Assembly: GCA_037953625.1 (NCBI GenBank)
Contig: CM075655.1
Span: 84,471,501-84,535,500 of the forward strand
Reading direction: 5' to 3'
Length of the DNA: 64,000 nucleotides
Source of the DNA: Crotalaria pallida
Taxonomy: Eukaryota > Streptophyta > Magnoliopsida > Fabales > Fabaceae
Position numbers and translations under genes: made by a program
Shown here: positions 1-8,499 of the stretch, piece by piece
Layout: each line of letters opens with the position of its first letter
Numbering within the stretch: the stretch's first letter is position 1
The notes under the pieces: generated by a model
What the model was told of the DNA's origin: nothing
Databases searched by the model: none
The model's input: the letters and a program-made list of their open reading frames with translations, nothing else

Positions 1-1073
1 GAGTAAGATCCGGCCTTTTCAACTTCAATTTCTCAAACAGATCAAGGAACATGATGTCCGCCAAACTCCCTTGATCGACGAGAATTCTTCTTACTTCATA
101 GTTGCCCATCCGAACTGTGACGACCATTGGATCATTATGGTCTTGCAGGATATCTTCAAATTCTTCATCACTAAAACTGATTACAACGTTCTTCTTTCTC
201 GGTTTCTGAATCGGTCGGCTTGCCACCGAAAGAACTTTCCCCACGTATTTCTTGCGGTCACACTTCTTTTCCCCACCACCAGCAAATCCTCCAGCAATAG
301 TACCGATAAGAAAGTCATTTGCTTTCTCGGATTGTTGTATTGGGGCTCCGCTTGCAGGTGGTGAAGGACTTTTATTCCTCTTCTGCTCGGTTTTGGGAGA
401 CGAGGGGCTCTTCCTTCTGGAACGCTTGCGCAAGGCTTCCCCGATGTAATGCTGAAGCTTGCCATCTCTTACCATCTCTTCAATTAGATCTTTCAGTTGG
501 ATACATTGGTCAGTGGTATGCCCCCATCCACCATGGTGATCGCAATACTTCGATTTATCCTTCTGGGCCGCCTTTCTTAAGGCTGGTGGCCGAGTGATGT
601 TGCGCATTTCAGTATGCATGGTCTCACGAAGGATTTGACTCCTCGGGACCGTTAATTGAGTGTATTCCTCGTACCTGCCTTTGGGAGGCAGTTTATCACC
701 TCTTTCTTGTTCCCTCTTGTCTTTCCTTCCTCTTTCCCGAAAACGATCACTCTGACGAGCCTCGTTTTGGCGAGGCCATTGCTCCTGTCGTCCTTCAGTA
801 CCCCTTGCCGCAGTGCTTATCCTTCGGAACTCCTCTAGATTGACATATTTTCTGGACCTTTCTCTAAGTTCTGCCATGTTATGAGGTGGTTCCCCGATCA
901 GACAATCTTTGAAATCTCCGTCCAACAATCCCTGAGTAAGTAGGAGAACGGATACCCCCGACTGTAAACCAGATATGCCACTGGCCTCTTGTTGATACCG
1001 AGCCAGGTAGTCGCGTAAAGACTCGCCAGGTCTTTGTGCGACTCCAGCTAAAGAATGATCCGATTTGGGCTGT
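1..1073 (-). CDS. Ty3/gypsy gag-protease, partial
   Basis: This is an open frame with no stop that I could find, running off the left edge of the window. Reading on the minus strand it holds the C-terminal half of a retrotransposon Gag domain (RPGESLRDYLARYQQEA), then a basic stretch, a zinc-knuckle-like segment (KYCDHHGGWGHTTDQC), a Ser/Pro/Lys linker, and the start of an aspartic protease with VRRILVDQGS near the window end. This order is typical of Tat/Ogre/Athila-type Ty3/gypsy elements, which make capsid and a polyprotein protease in the cytoplasm. The N-terminal half of Gag is missing: coding starts almost directly against the PBS, so a deletion has removed the leader and Gag N-terminus. 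There is no start codon at the expected place, so it is probably not translated as a normal Gag. Reverse transcriptase and integrase would lie left of the window. Confidence 0.85.
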
Positions 1074-1074
1074 G

Positions 1075-1110
1075 ACGTGGTCGTGGGTTCGATTCCCACA
1101 GACGGCGCCA
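1075..1110 (-). other. Retrotransposon primer-binding site, extended tRNA-Lys-like match
   Basis: On the plus strand this reads like the 3' part of a tRNA: variable loop, a T-arm with TTCGATT between GTGGG and CCCAC, a 3' acceptor strand and terminal CCA. On the minus strand it starts with TGGCGCCGTCTGTGGG one base after the LTR, which is the PBS position. It resembles plant tRNA-Lys(UUU) from memory. PBSs are normally 8-18 bases; this match is about 36 bases. The tRNA assignment is from memory, not from an alignment. Confidence 0.7.
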
Positions 1111-1111
1111 A

Positions 1112-1823
1112 TGTAATGTCCTTGAACACTATTTGTCCTTAACCCTCTGAGCCCTCAAGATTATGGTAATCAGGAGTTCACGAGAAGGTCAAGTATCTAT
1201 GTATGACCTTATGGTTTTTTTGCAGTTCCAGTTGGGAAAAGCAGGGTTTCCCCAGTCAACAAGTGTGTGCAGAGTGTCAACTTAGAGATGAGAGTACGTA
1301 CCTGAAACCCTAGCTGTTGTGAGCTATTTATAGGGTTTGGAGGAAGTTGATTTGGGCCGTATGGGCCTCATATCAAGATGAGCTGAACTGGGATTCTGTG
1401 AGGGAATATAGGAGATTTATTCCCTTAGAATCCAGATAGGATCAGCTCACGATCCCATGTAGAGGCTGTTGCGAGATTCCAGGAGAGACGGGTGGAAGTG
1501 ATAGGAAGCCTTGGTGAGGCTGAGTCAACCTACCAGCCGACGTTATGTCTCGGTTCTAGAATCCCGAGCCGATGGAGTGAAGACCGCTGCTGAGGCTCGG
1601 TCCCATCAATTCCGAGCCTGGTCTTTTCGTATGCTCGGAATGAACGTGTCCGAGCGTGGGACGTTCGTGTTAAGTAAACCGAGGGAAAGGTCCTTGGAAA
1701 ATCCTTTATATAGGACTGTAGTTTTTATGCGGTCGGCAGACCCTACAAAGTAAACCGAGGGAAAGGTCCTTGGAAAATCCTTTATATAGGACTGTAGTTT
1801 TTATGCGGTCGGCAGACCCTACA
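1112..1823 (-). repeat. 5' LTR of the minus-strand gypsy element
   Basis: A 712-bp block bounded by TGTA and TACA, lying exactly on the 5' side of the PBS. On the minus strand it begins TGTAGGGTCTGCC. The sequence beyond it (aattt, from 1824) matches the uninterrupted A LTR near 38378, so aattt is the likely TSD, with its partner outside the window. A TATA-like CCTATATAAAGG lies near the LTR start on the minus strand and is present twice because of an internal duplication. Confidence 0.75.
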
Positions 1824-1824
1824 A
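1673..1824 (-). repeat. Tandem duplication of the LTR promoter end (2 x 76 bp)
   Basis: Two identical 76-bp units (1673-1748 and 1749-1824). Each holds the TATA-like CCTATATAAAGG and the terminal TGTAGGGTCTGCC on the minus strand. No mismatch was seen between copies, so the duplication is recent. It doubles the core promoter of this LTR. Confidence 0.85.
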
Positions 1825-2092
1825 ATTTCATACAAAGACCAATCTAAAACTATGTGTTTGAGCACTGTTTGGTTTAGATTGGAGGTGATGAGTTAATACC
1901 TTAATATCAAAGGATAATTTCAAGAGGAAATTATGCATAAATGAAATTGGATTATGACTTAGATCTTTTGAATGATATTATGTGTTAAACTTGAGGTATT
2001 CTGTTATGCTAAGACCTTGTTATTGGATTGAGTAGAGAATTCAAGAAAAGATTCTTTGAAAATCAGTGGTTTTGTATTCAGGTCTGTAATTC

Positions 2093-2122
2093 TAACCGGT
2101 TAGGTGATGATGTAACCGGTTA
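2093..2122. promoter_or_regulatory. Pair of TAACCGGTTA palindromes (LTR A, copy 1)
   Basis: Two perfect 10-bp CpG-centred palindromes start at 2093 and 2113, 20 bp apart. The homologous pair in the other A copy (38642 and 38663) is 21 bp apart. Function is not known; see the finding on paired palindromes. Confidence 0.6.
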
Positions 2123-2327
2123 GTACCTGAAACTTAAAAATAAAAGTTAAGTTTTTGAATAAGGGTTTCTAATACCAATGATTATATTCTCTCAATCCAG
2201 GTCTATGAGCATATGTTAAATTTAAATTCAAAGGTGAATTTTATGAGTAAAGCCATACCTCAAGATATCATTCAGAAGTTGTGTTTTTCTAAGTCATAAT
2301 AATGGAATTAATGGGAACATGACCCTA

Positions 2328-2997
2328 TACTCTAGGAGTACCAAACTGATGCAACTTACTTGATGACACATTCTGGGAATGTGGCCATTGTCTGGGACAT
2401 GGTTTCTTGGACACGTTCTGGGAACGTGATGCACACTCTGGGAGTGATGCTTGATTATATTCCAAGTATGGTTTGCGATACGTTCTGGGAACGTATGTTA
2501 GTGTTCTGGGAACACATTGGTATAATAATGGAATTAAAGATAAAACCAACCTTGATGATTGTGCATTCATATAGAATGGAAGTTTGGTTGGTAGGAACGT
2601 TTATCATATTCTGGGAATATGAGGAGGGTACTCCGGGAGTACCAAATTTGTAACCTACTTGATGACACATTATAGATATGTGGCCAGTGTCTGGGACCTG
2701 GTTATATACGTTCTGGGAACGTATGTTAGTGTTCTGGGAACACATTGATATGCAACCTACTTGATGACACATTATAGATATGTGGCCAGTGTTCGGGACC
2801 TGGTTTTTATGCGTTCTGGGAACGTATACGTTCTGGGAACGTGATGCACACTCTGGGAGTGATGCTTATTTATCCAAGTATGGTTTGCTACACGTTCTGG
2901 GAACGTGGTGCACACTCTGGGAGTGGGAGTGATGCTATTTATCAAAGTATGGTTCGGCATTACGTTCTGGGAACGAATGTTGGTGTTCCGGGAACAC
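2328..2997 (+). repeat. Array of small hairpins with constant TGG loop (LTR A, copy 1)
   Basis: About 18 perfect or near-perfect stem-loops within 670 bp, nearly all with a three-base loop TGG (sometimes CGG or TAG) preceded by TC and followed by GA. Examples: CACATTC/GAATGTG at 2367-2383, CACGTTC/GAACGTG at 2412-2428, CACTC/GAGTG at 2434-2446, ATACGTTC/GAACGTAT at 2478-2496, GTGTTC/GAACAC at 2501-2515, CATATTC/GAATATG at 2605-2621 and GGTACTC/GAGTACC at 2627-2643. Stem sequences differ but both arms change together. The short open frames here are translations of the repeats and are not genes. Confidence 0.85.
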
Positions 2998-3279
2998 AAC
3001 GGTGTATTGGCTGGACGTCCAAGATGGACTTTTAGAGGTCTCAGTTGTGGAAGGAAATCATGCATCATGTCACCTGCATTGAAAGAATTATTATGATTAA
3101 CCGGGTGTGCTCATATGATTATGCATCATGATTTGCTACATGTTGACTTGTGGATGTTAGTTTTATTCTCATTTGATTATGCGAATATGTATAGCTAACC
3201 CCCATGCCCTTATTAGGTGTTGATCGTGCATCTAGCTTGCACAAAAGTCAGGGAAGGGAGATGTCCCTTAGGTGCATGC

Positions 3280-5543
3280 TGTTAGAATTATTGATAGGAT
3301 TGACAGCCGTCACCCAAGAGGGGGGTTGAATTGGGTGTTTATGAAAACATTGGAAAATATTCGAATTAAATCGTTTTCAATAAAATAGATAAACTTTGCA
3401 GCAGAAAACTCTTAAAAACGATGAAAACGATTATGCAAGCGGAAGCAAACAATAATAACAACGATTAATATTACGCGCGAAGATAAGAAACACTATAACA
3501 ACGAAAGGTCTAACGCGCGTTGATTAATTTAAAATAATTAAATTAATATATATTATATTTACGTTGCGAAGGAGGTAATTAACACAATAAAAATATGCGC
3601 AACAATAAATAAAAGAGATAAGGGATAGAAGAGATTGCATCGGATATTTTATCTTGGTTCGGCAAACCCTGCCTACTCCAGTCCCCAAGCGACCCGCTTG
3701 AGCTTTTCACTAAACCAAGACGCCACGCGTCCCCAAGTACAACCAGAGCGCCCCGCAAGCTACTAGGAACCTCCTTTCGCCAGGGACCTCAAAAAACAAC
3801 CAGATAGCCTAACTACTAGGTGCCCCACCGTTCGTCTAGACTACCCAATATAGAAGGGTTCCTCACCCTACAACCACGAACGCAGCACGTCCTCACTAGG
3901 AGATTCACTCCCTAGTCACTAAGGGTTACACACCCCTTACACAAATGGTTTTCGGATAAGAGATTGAGTACAACCACTATAATGCACTCTTCTTAGTGCA
4001 GATACAACAATATGGGTTTCTAACAAAATTGTGTTCTATATAACACTGATACAACAATAACGCTCTAATGGTGCTGAATTTAAATCACAAGTACTATGGC
4101 CAAAATAATTCTTTCTCTTCAAGAAATAATATCAAAGTTTAAGAACTGGTTGAAGGAGAAGAGAAGAAGAAGTAGCGTTCAGAAGAAAAAGGTTAGAGAG
4201 TGTAAAAATGAGATTGATTCAAAACCTTTTTAAAGACACAAATAACACATGTTTAAAATCAAAAACAAATCTTAAAGATTTAAGAAATAAAAATAAAGAT
4301 TTGAAAATATTTGAAATTCAAATTTTGAATTTGAAAAAAAGAATCAGAATCAAATCAAAAATGATTTTGGAAATAAATCAAATTTAAAATAAGAATGAAA
4401 TCAAATCCGGAAATATTCAAAATTGATTTTATGAAATCAAATAAGTAAAATAATATTTTTGAAATCAAAATAAAATCAAATAGATTTAAAGAATAAAATA
4501 AAATAGAATAAAATCAATTTTGAAATCAGAAACAAATAAAATAGATTTAAGAAATAAATCAAAGATTTGATTCTTAAAAACAAATAAGGAAATATTTTCA
4601 AAAACAAAATCAAATTCGAATTTTGAAAATAAATCAGAATCAATTATGTAAAAACAAATCAGGAAATAAATCAAAATGATTCTGAAACGTTTTTCAATAA
4701 AACTTGAGGTAATCGATTACTTCAAGAAGATAATCGATTATCCCTTTAAAAATAGAAACTTTTAAATTCTTTTGAAAAACCAGTAATCGATTACAACATA
4801 GAATTTAATCGATTACTTCACTTCTGTTTAATATATGATGCAACTGATATAATCGATTATCACTGGTCAAATAATCGATTACACAACCTCTGAAAAATAT
4901 ATGATGCAACTCCAGTAATCGATTATCTGTGCCAAGTAATCGATTACTTTCATACAAAAAGTAATGGATTAGCCAGGTTCAAATACTCGAGTACACACTC
5001 TCTGGATTTTCTATGATGCAACATAAATAATCGATTATCTTGAAAGAGTAATCGATTATCTCTGTCAAAATTTGTCTTAACAGATTTTCACAATTTAGAG
5101 AAATCCGGCTAGAGGTTGTCAAGATATATTTTCACAGTGAATCAGTTAAGTCTTTAAAAAATATGTTTTTAGAAAAACTATTTTCGCAATTAAAAACATT
5201 TTTCATAAACTAAGTTAAAAACAGATTTTCATGAAAACATATTTTGCAATTAAAACATTTTTCATAAAAAGTTCTTTTCTTCTCCTTAACATGAAAAACT
5301 AATTTTGGCCTTTAGACACTTGTAATAAAAATTCATTACCTTACAAATTTCCTATGGGCCAGGCTATACTAAACTTGAACATGAAGCTTGAGCCTTGACT
5401 TTAGCCTTGAAGCTTGATGTTTGAACTTGATGCAGCTTGATGCTTGAAACTTTGAATCTTGTTTGTAATCATCAAAACATTATCTTCTAGAATCCTTCTA
5501 GCATTACTCTTTACGTCCTTTGGGGCAAGCTTGACTTCCAACA
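3280..5543 (-). repeat. 3' LTR of the Sirevirus-type element
   Basis: 2264 bp, beginning TGTTAGAATTA and ending TTCCAACA on the plus strand; on the minus strand it starts TGTTGGAAGTCAAGC. It is nearly identical to 8500-10763. It contains an AT-rich middle (about 4240-4680) and a CpG-palindrome array (4710-5058). The 62-residue frame in the AT-rich part is low-complexity and is not a gene. Confidence 0.92.
4710..5058. promoter_or_regulatory. TAATCGATTA paired-palindrome array (3' LTR)
   Basis: Ten perfect TAATCGATTA sites start at 4710/4731, 4784/4806, 4850/4872, 4916/4937 and 5028/5049, with a decayed pair at 4962/4984. Members of a pair are 21-22 bp apart. The first three intervals between pairs are 74, 66 and 66 bp, and the decayed and last pairs are again 66 bp apart. 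The recurring ATGATGCAAC sits between pairs. Confidence 0.85.
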
Positions 5544-6056
5544 CTCCCCCTTTTTGATGATGACAAACCCTTTTCTGAGTTTCTGCATCACAAGCATTAA
5601 GCATCAAGTATAGCACAATATAGTCCAATAATATCATAGGAAATACAAATAGAGAATATAGAGAATAATTGATTAAGCCATGAAATAGTTTCTATTCATT
5701 CTCATAATCTCCCCCTGCATATATGGTTAGTATGAACATGAAGCTCAGAATTCTTCTCCCCCTTTTGTCAACAACAAAAAGGTGGTGAGAAGACTTTAGC
5801 AGGATTAGGGTTCTTCTCCCCCTTTGTACTATACTCCCCCTGAAATACTCAATAGATACATTAATAATAACAAGGGAGTAAATACACATAGACACATAGT
5901 CAATTTCTCCCCCTATTTGACATCATCAAAAGTAAGTATGGGATACAAAAGAATGTCTTTCCAATACACAATAAAAAGCAGCATGATGTCAAAATGGGAT
6001 GAAGAAGCAAAAACATGTTTTAATGCAAATATTCAAATAATATTTTTCTCCCCCTT
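5544..6056 (-). other. Polypurine tract and six upstream copies
   Basis: On the minus strand AAAAAGGGGGAG lies directly against the 3' LTR, as required for plus-strand priming. Similar AGGGGGAG blocks recur near 5708, 5755, 5813, 5835, 5906 and 6046, several preceded by a GATGATG- or GTTGTTGACAAA-like sequence. Multiple polypurine tracts are, from memory, a reported Sirevirus trait. Confidence 0.75.
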
Positions 6057-7069
6057 TCTAAAAGGTTTTTCCAAAATAAGCATAATATGAAGGGAGATGA
6101 AAAATGCATCATAAAAACATGTGAATGCTCACTATCATCAAAACTTTAAACTCCTATATGCCATGACAAAAAAAAAATATTGAATGCAACACATATTGTC
6201 ATATAGCATATATCACATGCACAAGTATCACAAGATAATTAAGATAATAGGAATAGTGATACTTATCGTAGGTGACCCTTTCTCAAGTAGCAGGAATTGA
6301 TTGATTTGGAGTTCCTTCTATTTGAATGTCCATCATTAAGCATTTTGAAGGGGCTCTCCTCTTGTTCAATATATTACGCATCTCCTTTAAGCTACTTGAA
6401 TGGAGTCATGTCAACCTTTGACATCTTTTCCTTTGTGTCCAATAGTGCATGAATCCTATCCTTAGGAAGAGGTAGCATAACTAGCACTTTTTATCTCACC
6501 TACAAAACCACTTGAGAGCATTTCTTTTGGTATCCAAAAAGAATTGGATCCATATAGATTAGTAGCACAAGCATAAATAGGCATTTTGATATTTCAAATA
6601 TTGAAGCACATGAAGGACAACATAGTCAAATGCACTTAAAAAATATGCTCATGTACACAAATGCATGTCTTATATCAATATATATATATCTAGTATGTCA
6701 TGACATGGCATCAACACATAAAGAGTGTATTCATGTGATAAAAAGGAATTTTAAAAAAAAATTATTTTAACACACATGATACAACTCAATATATGGTGAA
6801 AAAAATAATGCAGTGTACACACAAAAAATATAATCATGTGCTTAAAAAGATTTTCAAATAAAGCAGCACACATGATTTATTTTATCCAGGGAGTGATCAT
6901 GAGAAATAAAAGATTTTCAAAAAGATTTCAGCACTCATGATACACCTTGGTATGCACAAAAAATAGAGTACTCCAGGTATACCTTTGTGTAGTCGTTGTT
7001 ATAGTATGAATGAGAACTTGATACCTTGGACTTGTTGATCAAGGAGGTGTTTGTCCTTAACCATTGCTT
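6057..7069. other. Non-coding stretch between gag and the 3' end
   Basis: AT-rich sequence with no sustained open frame on either strand and no recognisable pol motif. In an autonomous relative, integrase, reverse transcriptase and RNase H would be expected here. It may hold packaging or other cis signals, but I see no clear motif. Confidence 0.6.
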
Positions 7070-8401
7070 CTAGCTTGAGGTCCTAGACCATTTGATTTCA
7101 CTTTTAGACATGTGAGAAGCTTTGGTTGGGAGCATCTTCCTCTTTTGACCATTCCATCTATTCCTTGGCCTCTTGGAAATCACCATTGTCACTTTCTCCT
7201 TTTCTTTACCACTTGGTTCATCCTTTTGAATAAAATTTTGCACATTTGACACACTAGGAGAACACTTTGGTACCCATTTCAACTTGGGTCCTATGGGGTT
7301 AGTCTTAGGTTCCTTAGAAGCCTTTGGAACCCATTGCAAATTACTTCTCATATTATAATTTTTACGATAAAAGCATAAATGAGAAATATGTCCTACATTA
7401 CCACAATAATTGCAAATAATGGGTTTGGATGATGATATGACTTTTTCAAAATTATTTTCATGAAACTTGGAATTTTTGTCATGATAGTGAGAAATACTAT
7501 TGTCAACAGCTTCACTTGATTTTTGTATATCAATATCATTTTCAATTTCACTTTCAAGTAAAGAAGTTGAGCAAATAGATTTTTCAATATCATCACACTC
7601 AACAAATACGTTCTCAACATGATTTTCAAGATTTATGCATTTTTCAAAAATGGTTGAGAAACTATTTTCTAAAAACATCTCTTTATCAAAAATATCTCCA
7701 TTTTTCAAAATATTGATTTCATTTTCAATTTGAGATAATTTTTGTAAAGAGTCCAAGTTTCTATTTTCTAAAGATATCAAATCATCATTCAAATCATTAT
7801 ATGTATATTGCAGAAATTTAGAACATAGAGTATTTTGAATTACCTCATGTTCCTCATGGGCCAAGTGTTCGGATGTTTCATTTTCATCTTCAATTGATTC
7901 CTCATCCGAAGAGCTTGATTCCTCCATTGAGTCCATGAAGCTTTCAAATAATCCTTCTAGTTCATCGTCATCGTACATTGAACTACTCCCCACGCTTTCA
8001 ATATCATCATATTCTTCGTCCAAGGAGTTTGATATCTCATTCTCAATATCATTTTCTTCTTTCTCCTTCTTTTTCCTGTGGACACTAACACTTTCATGAA
8101 GATCATTAGTAGCATAGTGTGTATTCAAAGTGTCCCACATATTCTTCGCATTCAAACAATTTTCAATAATAGCATATGCATCAACATTCAAAGAATTTTT
8201 CAAAATATGCATTGCTTGAAAATTCAAGGAAAAAGATTTTTTGTCAAAATCATTTAAAACATGTTTTTGATCAAAACCATGAAAAACAACATGCCATAAA
8301 CGAAAACTAATTGATTGTAAAAATATTTTCATTCTAGCACTCCAATAATGAAAATTATTTCCATCAAAAAATGGTGCTTCATCGAATGAAAATCCCTCCA
8401 T
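7070..8401 (-). CDS. Gag of a Sirevirus-type element, 443 aa
   Basis: This is an intact ORF and the only coding capacity of its element. Residues 1-110 form a copia-type Gag N-terminus (APFFDGNNFHYWSARMKIFL, then LHESVSVHRKKKEKEE). Residues 115-330 are acidic and Asn/Ser-rich, with likely coiled-coil stretches. A CCHC zinc knuckle (CNYCGNVGHISHLC) lies near residue 345, followed by a basic Lys/Trp-rich tail (KWVPK repeats). Gag forms the virus-like particle and binds the RNA through the knuckle. The ATG lies about 85 bp inside the PBS, the usual place. The frame stops where protease/integrase would begin, and no frameshift partner follows. An open frame beside near-identical LTRs suggests recent selection or recent birth. 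Confidence 0.9.
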   Translation of the reverse strand: MEGFSFDEAPFFDGNNFHYWSARMKIFLQSISFRLWHVVFHGFDQKHVLNDFDKKSFSLNFQAMHILKNSLNVDAYAIIENCLNAKNMWDTLNTHYATNDLHESVSVHRKKKEKEENDIENEISNSLDEEYDDIESVGSSSMYDDDELEGLFESFMDSMEESSSSDEESIEDENETSEHLAHEEHEVIQNTLCSKFLQYTYNDLNDDLISLENRNLDSLQKLSQIENEINILKNGDIFDKEMFLENSFSTIFEKCINLENHVENVFVECDDIEKSICSTSLLESEIENDIDIQKSSEAVDNSISHYHDKNSKFHENNFEKVISSSKPIICNYCGNVGHISHLCFYRKNYNMRSNLQWVPKASKEPKTNPIGPKLKWVPKCSPSVSNVQNFIQKDEPSGKEKEKVTMVISKRPRNRWNGQKRKMLPTKASHMSKSEIKWSRTSS

Positions 8402-8485
8402 ATTAAAAACAATTAAAATATCCCAAGGCTGCCAATCTACAACGGATCTTTAACTCAGGCTGTTAGGCCTTTACCAGAGCACGAA

Positions 8486-8497
8486 GCTCTGATACCA
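8486..8497 (-). other. Primer-binding site for initiator tRNA-Met
   Basis: On the minus strand TGGTATCAGAGC begins two bases after the end of the 5' LTR. This is the standard initiator tRNA-Met PBS of plant copia elements and fixes the element's orientation. Confidence 0.92.
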
Positions 8498-8499
8498 AT

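Noticed and set aside
181..465. 94-residue minus frame overlapping the gypsy gag
   Set aside because: It is the wrong frame; the zinc-knuckle and protease motifs are read in another minus frame.
1075..1110. tRNA gene
   Set aside because: Only the 3' half of a tRNA is present and it lies exactly at the PBS position of a retrotransposon.
2360..3096. Short frames with TFWERMLVFWEHIG-like text
   Set aside because: They translate the TGG-loop hairpin array on either strand and have no independent support.
4486..4674. 62-residue Phe/Asp-rich frame, repeated at 9706-9894
   Set aside because: It is AT-rich LTR sequence, identical in both LTRs, with no start context or family.
4710..5058. CRISPR-like array of regularly spaced short repeats
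   Set aside because: The repeats are 10-bp palindromes inside a plant LTR, in 21-bp pairs, and are duplicated in both LTRs; there are no spacers of uniform size and no cas genes.
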